This document shows, in pieces, positions 9,051 to 16,873 of a stretch of 64,000 nt of DNA. This DNA comes from Pontibacter korlensis (GTDB lineage Bacteria > Bacteroidota > Bacteroidia > Cytophagales > Hymenobacteraceae). The number at the start of each line of letters is the position of its first letter. The first letter of the stretch is position 1. Both the position numbers and the translations under genes were made by a program. The stretch lies in contig NZ_CP009621.1 in assembly GCF_000973725.1 (NCBI RefSeq), positions 3,314,001 through 3,378,000 of the forward strand, read 5' to 3'. A model generated the notes under the pieces. That model saw only the letters and a program-made list of their open reading frames with translations. It did no database searches and was not told where the DNA came from.

Positions 9051-9106
9051 TGCTGAAAGTATAGCTGCCCTGAGAAGGCAGGAGCTTTAAGCTCGCACCA
9101 GCGGGT
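9051..9106. repeat. copy of a dispersed palindromic repeat
   Basis: This stretch (GCTGAAAGTATAGCTGCC ... GAGAAGGCAGGAGCTTTAAG ... CTCGC) aligns with 15473-15524 (GCTGAAGGTACAGCTGCG ... GGCACGAGCT ... AAGCTCGC). The shared core is an imperfect GAGCTTNAAGCTCG-type palindrome. Other copies are noted at 12804, 13834 and 15446. Confidence 0.55.
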
Positions 9107-9153
9107 AGGCAACAGAAAGGAATATTCGCTTGAAGTGTGTAGACGGGCTTATC

Positions 9154-10479
9154 TCATTTTTCTCTTCTTTCGGAGGGCTCATGAGACATATATTTTTCTC
9201 TGGCCTGTTGCACCAAAGTTTTGATGAAGGCTATGTCTTCCTGGCTCTTCATATCCTGAGCTGAAGCCTCTTCAATGGAGCTCAGTTCCTTTTCCAGTAG
9301 AGGTTTGTGCTTGTCTTCTTTATCGCGCTTGCTCACCTTGGCAATCAGGTCTATGAGCTTTGCCTGAACGGCTACATCTTGTGAAGAATACGCACGGATA
9401 CTGGAAGTGCAGAGGTAAAAGATTTTCTCGAAAGGCACAGGCGCATAGATGATGGAGGCTGTGCCATCCTTATGTGTCACTACTTTCTGGCCCCTTAACT
9501 CCTGAAGCCTGCAAAGCAGGTCCAGCAGGTAGTCGATGGCATGCATAGCTGTGCCGGGGTCATTTATTCCCGGGCTAAGGGCCTTTACAGCAATCTCTGT
9601 TAGATGTTTAAAGCTGTAGAAGTAGTTCTCCTTAATAGTTTCCTGGTGCCGGAATATGACGTTCTCTTCCAGTATCTGCTGTGTCTCCTCATTTAGAGGT
9701 TTATTTACCTTCAGGAAAGGCTCTCCCTTAAGTAAATAAGTGCCTTGGTGAACGAGCACCCTAAGCTTAAGACCCTTCTTCCTGGAAACCTTCATAAACT
9801 CTTTTGAAGTTATAGTATCGAAGTAGCCGGAATCCCAGGCTTTAACAAGATAGAATTCTTCGTCTTCTTTCCAGTCTTCATGGTAGCTCCCACTATCCAG
9901 TTCTCTGTCGAGCACATACCTGGTGGTGTGGTATATGGTGCTGAGTATGTTTCCGATCTGAACTTCGTTGGATATTTTATGAATAAAGTAAATGAAAGCG
10001 ATGAGGCAGGCAAAGCCCAGGTACATGCTGATGGCGACAGAAAGCAAAGGTACTTTAGGACCCGCAGACATCGTCCGCACATTGCTCAGCACCACAATTA
10101 TAAATCCAATAGTACCTATAATGGTACCTAGTACCACCTGGCTGCCCTTCCTGTTGAGCAGATCCGGCAACAGCCTGGGAGAGAAGCTCGTCGTAACCTG
10201 TGTGAGCACGATCATTACCATGGCAAAGGTGAAGGTAACAAGCGAGATGAGACCTGTAAGCAAAGATGAGAGCAGATCGCGGGCTGTATTTGCGTTGTCT
10301 ATTTTCAGGAAGGGCACCTTGTTTATAAGTGAGCTCCCAACGGAAATCCTATCCAGGTAAGTAGTTACCATGGCAAGGGCAAAGAGGCCCATGGAGATAA
10401 TGATAGGGTAGAAGGCAATACTTGTTGTAACCTGTATATAAGTCTTTTTTACAGCATATATCAGTTTAGCGAAGTTCAT
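9154..10479 (-). CDS. DUF2254 family integral membrane protein
   Basis: I prefer the ATG at 10479 (MNFAKLIYAVKKTYIQV); an in-frame start at 10560 would add 27 residues of poor signal. Four hydrophobic segments follow in the N-terminal half (about residues 18-38, 75-105, 118-140, 148-175). The conserved DUF2254 signature is visible: FAMVMIVLTQVTTSFSPRLLPDLL. It is followed by a long soluble C-terminal domain with SPGINDPGTAMHAIDYL and HLTEIAVKALSPG. DUF2254 proteins are predicted inner-membrane proteins of unknown function. The last ~70 residues are highly charged. The gene is monocistronic, with no clear terminator and a dispersed repeat behind it. Confidence 0.85.
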   Translation of the reverse strand: MNFAKLIYAVKKTYIQVTTSIAFYPIIISMGLFALAMVTTYLDRISVGSSLINKVPFLKIDNANTARDLLSSLLTGLISLVTFTFAMVMIVLTQVTTSFSPRLLPDLLNRKGSQVVLGTIIGTIGFIIVVLSNVRTMSAGPKVPLLSVAISMYLGFACLIAFIYFIHKISNEVQIGNILSTIYHTTRYVLDRELDSGSYHEDWKEDEEFYLVKAWDSGYFDTITSKEFMKVSRKKGLKLRVLVHQGTYLLKGEPFLKVNKPLNEETQQILEENVIFRHQETIKENYFYSFKHLTEIAVKALSPGINDPGTAMHAIDYLLDLLCRLQELRGQKVVTHKDGTASIIYAPVPFEKIFYLCTSSIRAYSSQDVAVQAKLIDLIAKVSKRDKEDKHKPLLEKELSSIEEASAQDMKSQEDIAFIKTLVQQAREKYMSHEPSERREK

Positions 10480-10658
10480 AGGGTGAGTTGCATAATTGGA
10501 AGCCATCAAAGACAAGTGAATCCGGTCAGCATAGCTGGCACACGTTTCCAGTTTCCACAACAGAAAACGTAAATACCAGGCTGCGAGTTTGTTTTAGCAG
10601 TACCTAGAAAAACTCCGGTTCCTGCTGCCCTGGCTACTTAGCTATAACAGCAGAAGGC

Positions 10659-11063
10659 TTACTTCTTCAGTAGTTTTACAATCTTCTTGTTTTTGAATAT
10701 GCTTACAATGCTCTTGGTGGTCATCAGGAGCGCCAGGCTTCCGATGGCCACTATTTTTACCACCGTTTGCGGGTCGCGGATGGTGCGGAACCGGGTATTT
10801 CCCTCTTTGATTTCGATATAGCCTACCGGCGTTAATGCCATGCCGCCGCCGCCACCATAACCTGCTCCGTTTTTCTCTGTGCCGGTACCTTCACCGCCAC
10901 CAAATCCATAAGCAGCTTTTGAAACAGGAATCACCGTAACGCCATCCCGTTCTACCGGCTCACCATATATGGTAGAGCTTTTAGAAGCTGTGCCTAATTT
11001 TTCAGCCAGCCGTTCCACAAAGCGGGGTTCAGCAGCGCCAACCGAACTGGTATTTTTGTCCAT
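10659..11063 (-). CDS. GerW/YtfJ-like protein with C-terminal membrane helix
   Basis: The ATG at 11063 gives 134 residues (MDKNTSSVGAAEPRFVERLA). The core IYGEPVERDGVTVIPVSKAAYGFGGGEG, then GYGGGGGMALTPVGYIEIKEG, is the hallmark of the sporulation protein YtfJ/GerW family, which is also widespread in non-sporulating bacteria with unknown function. A hydrophobic helix near residues 105-122 and a Lys-rich tail (FKNKKIVKLLKK) suggest membrane anchoring. An upstream in-frame start at 11156 adds 31 residues without family similarity. It is transcribed towards the DUF2254 gene but is ~180 bp away, so co-transcription is uncertain. Confidence 0.82.
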   Translation of the reverse strand: MDKNTSSVGAAEPRFVERLAEKLGTASKSSTIYGEPVERDGVTVIPVSKAAYGFGGGEGTGTEKNGAGYGGGGGMALTPVGYIEIKEGNTRFRTIRDPQTVVKIVAIGSLALLMTTKSIVSIFKNKKIVKLLKK

Positions 11064-11529
11064 ATGCAGGTGTTTGGTTATAGTATATAAAGGAATACTA
11101 GGTACGAATGCCTTCAACTGAAGTTTGGGTGTAGCGGGGTTGGCACCATATGTCAAGGAAGTGTGTGCTGCAACTGAAAGTATAGTTGCTTAAAAAGAAA
11201 AGGCAAGAGCTGCCTACTTGCGGCAGCGAGGAAAGTTTAGAAGAGGAACAGGTTGCTGATACTGGTCTGTAACGAGCTAGTATTCCGGACTAGCGAGGTC
11301 ACAAAATAGGCAGGCAACCCCTGTAACTTCATCTGAGTTATCAAAGGTCCAGACCGATGGGGCCGGATCCTTATTGCTCTCTGGTGCGTGTGCAAGTTAT
11401 ACCGCTTCCTTCTGTATGTATGGTGAGAAAGCCCAACTAAAGTTTTGGCGTGCAATACATTATATTACATTAATTATATACTTATAAAATATGTGTTTAT
11501 ATTTATAAGGTAAAAACTTGCTTTAAAAG
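11064..11529. other. intergenic region between divergent genes, promoter-bearing
   Basis: No gene is supported. The last ~70 bp before 11530 are very AT-rich (TTAATTATATACTTATAAAAT), consistent with the promoter of the TPR gene. The opposite end should hold the promoter of the YtfJ-like gene. I could not place a convincing TTG...TAnnTTTG pair. Confidence 0.4.
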
Positions 11530-12708
11530 ATGGTCCGTAAACTATACCTGATTCTGCTTTGCACCTTGGTAATGAGTACCTCCACAGCACTATATGCACA
11601 GGGAGCAAAAGATGAACTTGCAGCATATGTCCAACGACTGAAGGAGTCTTCGGCTAAAGGAGGAAGCGAAACCGCTTTCATGTCAGTGGGATCAGATTTT
11701 TTGTACGCTCAGGAATATTTTGAAGCAGGTAATTATTCTTCAGCCGAGTACAGCTTCGCTAACATTGTGCGGTCGCACAAAGACCATGCGTTTGCCAACT
11801 ACCAACTAGCCATTTCACTTATCAAACAGAATAACCCCGAAAAGGCAAAGCTGGCACAGGAGTACCTAGAACATGCTTTTGCACTGAATCCTTCGCTTAA
11901 AGCCCGGTTCGCCATAGATGTTCCAGCCCGGAAAGAAGTCGGGGCGTCTGCACCAGCCACGCCTGTTGAAGCCAAAGTGCCAGCTAATAGCACTCCGAAA
12001 GAAACAGCACCTGTCACAAAAGACCTGGAAGATTATATAGAGCGACTAAAGCATTCTTATGCCACAGGTGGCCAGGAAACTCAGATATTTTCTGCAGGCC
12101 AGGAAGCCATTTTGGGTATACAGTATTATGAAAAAGGTGAGTTCAGAAGTGCCGAAACAAGCTTCGGCCTTTCGTTGGCCAGAGATGCAGAAAGCCCTTA
12201 TGCCAACTACCTGATGGCTGTGTCGCTGGCTGCTCAGGGTAAAGAGGTTGAGGCAAAACCCTTCCTCCAGAAAGCTACCGCCGCCGATAATACACTTGTG
12301 CAGCGCTATGCCGGAGATGTGGCCTCGGGTAAAGCTAAATGGAATGAACTGCAGGCTGCTAAGCAGATAAAGACAACACCAGTAGCAAAAGTAACTTATG
12401 GTGGTGCCCTGGTTTACGGGGATTATGTCTGCACCGAAACGTTTTGGAACGGGCCTAATGCAAACCCACTTTATCGGTATGAGGATAGAGGCTACTTTGC
12501 GCTGAAAAAGGATGGCACCTATCGATGGCTGGATAATGGAGGTACAGGCAAGTATAGCTATAATTCTAAAACTGGTGCAATCACATGGCTTTCCGGCCCC
12601 TTGAAGGATAAAGCTCCTAAAGCTTCTAACTACCAGCCGGGGACAACTGTAGCCCAGGTAACGGTAGATTTTGAGGGCTATAGCTGGGAGTGTGGCTGCA
12701 ACAAATAG
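11530..12708 (+). CDS. secreted protein with two duplicated TPR-like modules and a C-terminal beta domain
   Basis: A signal peptide (MVRKLYLILLCTLVMSTSTA, cleavage after LYAQ) precedes two clearly homologous ~105-residue modules at about 27-140 and 165-275. Compare ELAAYVQRLKESSAKGGSET with LEDYIERLKHSYATGGQETQ, and GNYSSAEYSFANIVRSHKDH with GEFRSAETSFGLSLARDAES. Each contains TPR-like helix pairs. A Pro/Ala/Thr linker separates them. The last ~100 residues (YGGALVYGDYVCTETFWNG ... GYFALKKDGTYRWLDNGGTG) form a different, aromatic- and Gly-rich beta domain with three cysteines. I do not recognise the whole protein; a periplasmic scaffold is a reasonable guess. The gene is monocistronic. Confidence 0.8.
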   Translation: MVRKLYLILLCTLVMSTSTALYAQGAKDELAAYVQRLKESSAKGGSETAFMSVGSDFLYAQEYFEAGNYSSAEYSFANIVRSHKDHAFANYQLAISLIKQNNPEKAKLAQEYLEHAFALNPSLKARFAIDVPARKEVGASAPATPVEAKVPANSTPKETAPVTKDLEDYIERLKHSYATGGQETQIFSAGQEAILGIQYYEKGEFRSAETSFGLSLARDAESPYANYLMAVSLAAQGKEVEAKPFLQKATAADNTLVQRYAGDVASGKAKWNELQAAKQIKTTPVAKVTYGGALVYGDYVCTETFWNGPNANPLYRYEDRGYFALKKDGTYRWLDNGGTGKYSYNSKTGAITWLSGPLKDKAPKASNYQPGTTVAQVTVDFEGYSWECGCNK

Positions 12709-13094
12709 TGCGCCTTACTCCATGTTTTGGTAAGGCAGGTAAAGCCGATCTAAGGCTCTGGATAACAGGAAGGCATACAGCCCTATTACCTCTGGTGCTG
12801 ACTCAGGCTTATAGCTCGTACCTCCGCTACTGCAAACTGCAAAAGAGGCCTCGCGGTGTCCGAAGTCCCCCTCGAGCGTCTTTTTTGCTACGAAGCATCA
12901 GTCTATACAAGCCAGACACTCGCAGGAGCTGCGCACGCAGCGAGGTCGGGGCATCTTCTTTTTTCGGCTCTCCTGGTTATGCTACGTCATAGCTTTACAC
13001 CACCGCAAAGCTGATAAAGTATAGTCTTACTTGATACGGGATTTATATTTTGCGACACGGTACACGTAAAGCTACTAAAACACATAGCAGCATT
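12709..13094. other. gene-free stretch with a degenerate dispersed-repeat copy
   Basis: No supported gene. Positions 12804-12840 (GGCTTATAGCTCGTACC, then CGCTACTGCAAACTGC) resemble the dispersed palindromic repeat found at 15446-15524. The following segment is GC-rich and unlike coding sequence of either neighbour; it may be decayed DNA. Confidence 0.35.
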
Positions 13095-13466
13095 ATGAAT
13101 CTGACAGTAGGTTGTAAAGTAGAATGGACAGAGTCGGTGTACACGCCTTATGTAGAAGGAAAGATCTCAAACTTTATCGGGGAGAGAACAATTACCGGAA
13201 GGATAACGGCAGAAGGATATGCGAAGAAAACGAACTATCATTTCTTCACGATCCATGTGTATGGGGCGGAAGGCGTAAACGCGTACGAGATAGAAGCGAA
13301 CAGTAAGATCGTCCGTCGGGGTGTGGTACTTTACCCGAAGTGCAGGCTAATTTCTACCCCGGACAACTACGAGGAACTAGTAAAGGAAAAAGCAGCGCGG
13401 AAGGACAACAGCAGCCCCGTATGTTACGCCCAGTCAAAAGAGTTACGGGAAGGTTTCGAAGACTAG
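13095..13466 (+). CDS. small hypothetical cytoplasmic protein
   Basis: The ATG at 13095 (MNLTVGCKVEWTESVYTPYV) is chosen over an in-frame ATG at 13050, whose 15 extra residues are basic and low in information. The 123-residue product has a strand-rich core (GKISNFIGERTITGRITAEG, YHFFTIHVYGAEGVNAYEIE, NSKIVRRGVVLYPKCRLI) that looks like a small beta-barrel or SH3-like fold, then a charged C-terminal tail (YEELVKEKAARKD). There is no signal peptide or membrane helix. The family is not recognised. A good terminator follows, shared with the small convergent gene downstream. Confidence 0.65.
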   Translation: MNLTVGCKVEWTESVYTPYVEGKISNFIGERTITGRITAEGYAKKTNYHFFTIHVYGAEGVNAYEIEANSKIVRRGVVLYPKCRLISTPDNYEELVKEKAARKDNSSPVCYAQSKELREGFED

Positions 13467-13496
13467 CTTTACAACAACGGTTTTCAGTGTCATAAA

Positions 13497-13522
13497 AAAG
13501 CCCCTGTTTTAGCAGGGGCTTT
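13497..13522. terminator. bidirectional hairpin terminator between convergent genes
   Basis: Ten-bp arms AAAGCCCCTG / CAGGGGCTTT with a 6-nt loop, preceded by an A run and followed by a T-rich stretch. It lies between the stop codons of the 13095 (+) and 13528 (-) genes. Confidence 0.85.
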
Positions 13523-13527
13523 ATAGT

Positions 13528-13704
13528 TTATTTTACCGGTACGGGTACTAACTCACGCTCGAAGTATACCAGGTCCTTCTGCGAAGGATGATCTTTTACA
13601 GTACAGTAATAGATGCGTTTCAGGTATTGGCGGATGGTTAATACTAGATCTGGATTCACTTTTGCGAACACATCGGATCCAATGGGAAACTTGTTTTCTG
13701 TCAT
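13528..13704 (-). CDS. 58-residue small protein of unknown function
   Basis: A compact gene reads MTENKFPIGSDVFAKVNPDL and continues LTIRQYLKRIYYCTV ... DLVYFERELVPVPVK before TAA. The composition is that of a real, folded cytoplasmic protein: alternating hydrophobic residues, balanced charge, and a Pro-Val tail. The start ATG lies in AT-rich DNA, and the stop codon sits directly against a convergent bidirectional terminator, which supports a transcribed gene. I do not know its function. The motif KVNPDLVLTIRQYLKRIYYC may be a short helix that binds a partner. Confidence 0.65.
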   Translation of the reverse strand: MTENKFPIGSDVFAKVNPDLVLTIRQYLKRIYYCTVKDHPSQKDLVYFERELVPVPVK

Positions 13705-13833
13705 ACTATAAGGTACGCATTTAAAAGGAATAACAACGGGTTAAATACACTTATATTCCAAAAGGTGCCATTTGGTAAGATCTGGTGCTATGGTAGTGTG
13801 AGCTTTTATCTTGTGCTGTTGCAGGGCACCGCT

Positions 13834-13856
13834 GGCGCGAGCTTGCAGCTCGTGCC
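13834..13856. repeat. REP-like palindrome immediately behind the Y1 transposase gene
   Basis: GGCGCGAGCTTGCAGCTCGT followed by GCC forms a near-perfect hairpin (CGAGCT / AGCTCG with flanking GGC/GCC) ending 2 bp from the transposase stop codon. It matches the palindrome at 15503-15524. REP-associated transposases are typically flanked by such hairpins. Confidence 0.6.
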
Positions 13857-13857
13857 T

Positions 13858-14355
13858 TTATACTGCAACTTCAATCTCCAGCACACCCTTACCTCCTCTA
13901 AAATCTATGGCGCTGCTATACTTCCAATGGTGCGGCTCCGACACAAAGCCAGCTTCAACAGGGTTGTTGTGGATGTAGTTTATTTTCTGATCTATTACGG
14001 CTGCGCTCCATAGTTCGATAGGTTGGTTGTGTTGCTGCCAGAATTGCCGGTGCTTTACATTGCTGTTCTTCAGGCCCGCCCGCTCCATCAGCCAGAGCAT
14101 CCATTCCTTCCGGCTCTCCTGTTTATGTTCGGCTATACTTAGTCCCCTTTTGAAGGGGATAGGGGGATGTTTCTGCTTGGAAGTATAGGTTTTCAGTTCC
14201 TTCAGCAGTATGTTCGGGTTATTGTCTTTGGCCCGGAAGATGAGGTGCACGTGGCTGGACATGATGCACCAGGTATAGATTTCCATTCCCTTATTTTTCC
14301 GGCAGAAGTCCAGGCTGTCGGTCAGTAGGGCAAAGTACTCCTCCCGTGTGCACAC
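13858..14355 (-). CDS. REP-associated tyrosine (Y1/HUH) transposase, N-terminally shortened
   Basis: The HUH motif is seen in CIMSSHVHLIFRAKD and the catalytic Tyr in LLKELKTYTSKQ. The C-terminal signature is INYIHNNPVEAGFV ... WKYSSA. The family usually starts ~20 residues further upstream; here the similarity begins RVIFEIDVCTREEYF and a TAA lies just before it, so only a GTG start at 14355 or an unrecognised start remains. The N-terminus is probably lost. Between the Tyr motif and ESRKEWMLWL the protein carries an extra KHPPIPFKRGLSIAEH segment encoded by a CCCCTTTTGAAGGGG palindrome, an in-frame repeat insertion. Such proteins act on REP hairpins; one lies 2 bp behind this gene. Activity is doubtful. 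Confidence 0.75.
   Translation of the reverse strand: MCTREEYFALLTDSLDFCRKNKGMEIYTWCIMSSHVHLIFRAKDNNPNILLKELKTYTSKQKHPPIPFKRGLSIAEHKQESRKEWMLWLMERAGLKNSNVKHRQFWQQHNQPIELWSAAVIDQKINYIHNNPVEAGFVSEPHHWKYSSAIDFRGGKGVLEIEVAV
14143..14159. repeat. REP-like palindrome embedded in the transposase gene
   Basis: TCCCCTTTTGAAGGGGA (7-bp arms, 3-nt loop) lies in frame inside the Y1 transposase coding sequence and is followed by TAGGGGGATG. It encodes the PPIPFKRGL insertion. Confidence 0.6.
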
Positions 14356-14442
14356 ATCTATCTCAAAAATAACCCTGTAAGATTATACTTTAGCTGTTCT
14401 ATCTCAATACGTTAAATAAAAAATATTATTAAAATATTTTGC

Positions 14443-14484
14443 GCAACCGAATGTTTGCGCGTATATTAGCAAACGAACGGTTGC
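14443..14484. promoter_or_regulatory. operator-like interrupted palindrome upstream of the ArsR-type regulator
   Basis: Left arm GCAACCGaatGTTTGC and right arm GCAAACgaaCGGTTGC are inverted copies (13 of 16 positions pair) around a 10-bp GCGTATATTA spacer. The right arm ends 16 bp before the ATG at 14501. Position and symmetry suit the binding site of a dimeric ArsR-family repressor controlling its own operon. Confidence 0.6.
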
Positions 14485-14500
14485 ATATTTGAGTTGAGAA

Positions 14501-14821
14501 ATGAGAAGAGACGTTTTCCAGGCTATAGCAGACCCTACCCGAAGAGCCATTATCGGCTTAATTGCCTTGCAGGCCATGACTCCGAATGCTATAGCCGAAC
14601 ATTTTGATACCAGCAGGCAAGCTGTTTCAAAGCACTTGCAGATTCTTGTAGAATGCCAGCTTGTAAAACAGGAACAGCAGGGACGGGAGATTTACTATCA
14701 GCTTGAGGTTGCTAAGATGAAAGAAATTGACAAATGGTTGGACCAGTTCAGGAAGATCTGGGAAGACCGTTTCAACCAACTCGACACTATATTTTCTAAC
14801 ATAAAACAAAATAAGCCATGA
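14501..14821 (+). CDS. ArsR-family winged-helix transcriptional regulator
   Basis: The 106-residue protein is a minimal ArsR/SmtB w[23 protein letters not shown], then a recognition helix in [20 protein letters not shown] and the wing [15 protein letters not shown]. No Cys or His metal-site cluster is present, so metal sensing is unlikely. It belongs to the subgroup that is usually coupled to an SRPBCC/AHSA1 protein, as here: its TGA overlaps the next ATG (ATGA). A strong interrupted palindrome immediately upstream suggests autoregulation. The inducer is unknown. Confidence 0.92.
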   Translation: MRRDVFQAIADPTRRAIIGLIALQAMTPNAIAEHFDTSRQAVSKHLQILVECQLVKQEQQGREIYYQLEVAKMKEIDKWLDQFRKIWEDRFNQLDTIFSNIKQNKP

Positions 14822-15327
14822 AAAAAGACCTTGAATTCGAGTTCTCCGTGAACAAGGAAAACAACACGATTACAGTTAAAAGGGAGTTTGCAGCAGAGCT
14901 CCCGCTTGTGTGGGATGCTTACACAAAAAGCGAGATTCTGGACCAATGGTGGGCGCCAAAACCCTGGAAAGCCCGAACCAAAACGATGGATTTCAGAGAA
15001 GGTGGCTACTGGCATTATGCCATGGTTGGCCCTGAAGGCGAAGAGCATTGGGCATTGGCTAACTACAAGACCATTGATCCTAAAAAGCGCTTTACCGCGC
15101 TGGATGGCTTTGCAGATGCCGAAGGAGTGGTAAACACGCAACTGCCGCAATCGAAGTGGGAGGTAAGCTTTACACCCGAAGAGGAAGTTACCTTAGTAGA
15201 GAACCTGATCATATTCGATGACCTGGCACAACTCGAAGCCACCATCCAGATGGGCTTTAAAGAAGGCCTGACCAGTGCAATGGAAAATCTTGATACATTA
15301 CTGGTTGCTCAAAAACAGGAGGCCTAA
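14818..15327 (+). CDS. SRPBCC (AHSA1/START-like) domain protein
   Basis: The 169-residue protein begins with a strand-rich segment ([20 protein letters not shown]) and shows the AHSA1 signature [20 protein letters not shown], then [18 protein letters not shown] and a final amphipathic helix ([18 protein letters not shown]). This fold binds hydrophobic small molecules in a helix-grip pocket. The overlap with the ArsR gene and a shared terminator show a two-gene operon, so the regulator probably controls this protein in response to a ligand or stress. The physiological substrate is unknown; no catalytic residues can be assigned. Confidence 0.9.
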   Translation: MKKDLEFEFSVNKENNTITVKREFAAELPLVWDAYTKSEILDQWWAPKPWKARTKTMDFREGGYWHYAMVGPEGEEHWALANYKTIDPKKRFTALDGFADAEGVVNTQLPQSKWEVSFTPEEEVTLVENLIIFDDLAQLEATIQMGFKEGLTSAMENLDTLLVAQKQEA

Positions 15328-15366
15328 GGGCTGTAAGCTGCAGAAAAGAAATTTATTTAATAGCAT

Positions 15367-15415
15367 ACTATAAAAGCGGAGCTGGTGCATAACCTTAAGG
15401 CTCCGCTTTTATAGT
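15367..15415 (+). terminator. hairpin terminator of the ArsR/SRPBCC operon
   Basis: Perfect 16-bp arms ACTATAAAAGCGGAGC / GCTCCGCTTTTATAGT around a 17-nt loop, 39 bp after the stop codon. The loop is long but the stem is strong. Confidence 0.75.
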
Positions 15416-15445
15416 TTATAGTACTCATTCATCTTCTGCTAGTGT

Positions 15446-15524
15446 AAGCTTGTAGCTCGTACTATTGCTTTTGCTGAAGGTACAGCTGCGTGGAGAATAA
15501 AAGGCACGAGCTACAAGCTCGCGC
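15446..15524. repeat. inverted pair of dispersed palindromic repeat units
   Basis: AAGCTTGTAGCTCGTAC at 15446-15462 and GGCACGAGCTACAAGCTCGC at 15503-15522 are inverted relative to each other (14 of 15 core positions), about 40 bp apart, and the second unit is itself palindromic. This head-to-head layout resembles a two-unit REP (BIME/REPIN-like) element. It lies 1.1 kb from the Y1 transposase. Confidence 0.6.
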
Positions 15525-15547
15525 TCAATGTCATTAAGTTAAGGGTT

Positions 15548-16740
15548 TTATAGTACGTTCTTTCTGTTTCTCATCAAGACCGGGGTCTTTCGGTGGCGGT
15601 ACTTATCTTTCTGGCGTGGGTATTTTCTGCCTGGCCTTACTGGCTCTACATGCTGTAGAAAACTTTCCTTGAGTTCTGGCAGTATTTGCTGCGGCGAATC
15701 CGAAGTGCGTAAGGCTACTACATTTTTCTTCAGATGCCCTACGGCAGTTGCCGGGTTGAGCCTGTAGGCCAGCTTGCTGTGGCTGTAGCGGTCTTTCGGC
15801 TCTTGTTGCAGCTCATCTGCCAGCAAGGCCTGCATGTTCATCAAAAACAAACTTATGTAGAAGGCCTGCGCAGTGGCTGCCTGGCTAAAGCCAGAGAAGC
15901 ACTCCCCCCTGAGCACACATCGTAAGCGGTCTCTACTCCCCGGCGCAGCGCATAGACCTGCTTTAAGCATTCTACAGGAAACTCCTCTTTACCCGGAGGT
16001 GTGGTAAGCAGCAGGGCCACCTGCCCGTTATCCAGCCCAGACTTCACCAGCCGAACCTGTACGGCGGTGTTCCTGCCATAGGCTTTATCTTTGACGGGCA
16101 TATTCTCCCCCGGCCTGATGGCTACCACTGCATCATCTTCGGCTGATTGGGCAAAGGTCTTTACCTGCTGGCTGAAAGACAACCTCAGGCGCATGAGCAC
16201 ATGCATGTTACACTGTTGGTGCTCACAGACCACCTCAAATGAAGCATAGTTGCGGTCATAGACCAACAAATCACCCGCCCAGCTCAGGTGCTTTAAGGCG
16301 GCAGAAGGCTCTCCCTGGGCAAAAGGTTGCAGCACCCCGTCTATGACCATACCGTTAGGCAGATCATGCATCACCGTGATGTAACAGGTGGTTGCTGTGG
16401 GTGCCGTAGGCTGCTGCCAACCCCGAGCTAAAGGGCAGGTCCAGCGTGGAGCCGTCTGCGGCCAGGATGCGCATACACTTTAACAGCCCTGCCCTTTCAT
16501 CATTATCTGTGTAAAACGCCAGGTTGAAGGTGTGGAGTAAGGTCGGTGAAGGCTTCTGCCTGGCCTGCGTGCAAGCACCCAGGCTTAAGCTCACCTTCGG
16601 TTGGGCAGGCTCCTTGAAGAACTCTCCTATCTCCAGAGCCAGGCTTTTGTAGAGCCATCAAAACCGCCAATAGCTTAAAAGGTAGTACACGCTTCCTGGT
16701 GAAGTCTTGCGACCTGCTTTTATACTTGGCTCCACCGCAT
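15548..16740 (-). pseudogene. IS4-family transposase remnant with several frameshifts
   Basis: Three minus-strand frames together spell an IS4-type DDE transposase. The N-terminus shows DFTRKRVLPFKLLAVLMALQ (about 16640-16715). After a shift come LALEIGEFFKEPAQPKVSLS and ILAADGSTLDLPFSSG (first Asp region). After a second shift come LLVYDRNYASFEVV (second Asp) and YALRRGVETAYDV (the YREK-like Glu). A third shift leads to GFSQAATAQAFYISLFLMNM and a basic tail. At least three frame breaks make it inactive. Terminal inverted repeats could not be fixed; the flank at 15446-15524 belongs to another repeat family. Confidence 0.8.
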
Positions 16741-16873
16741 TTACCATTAAAACCCCCTTACGCGACAAATAATCTGCTCTTTCTCATGAAAGAAAAAGCA
16801 ATGCACATAAGATTAAATTCCTTAACTGAATGACATTGGGCTCGCGCCAGCAAGGGCAAAACTAAACTATTGA

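Noticed and set aside
11237..11455. 72-codon minus-strand frame in the gap before the TPR protein gene
   Set aside because: Low-complexity, basic translation without hydrophobic pattern; no supporting start context or terminator.
12690..12992. 100-codon plus-strand frame after the TPR protein gene
   Set aside because: Arg/Ser/Pro-rich product overlapping a degenerate repeat; no coding character.
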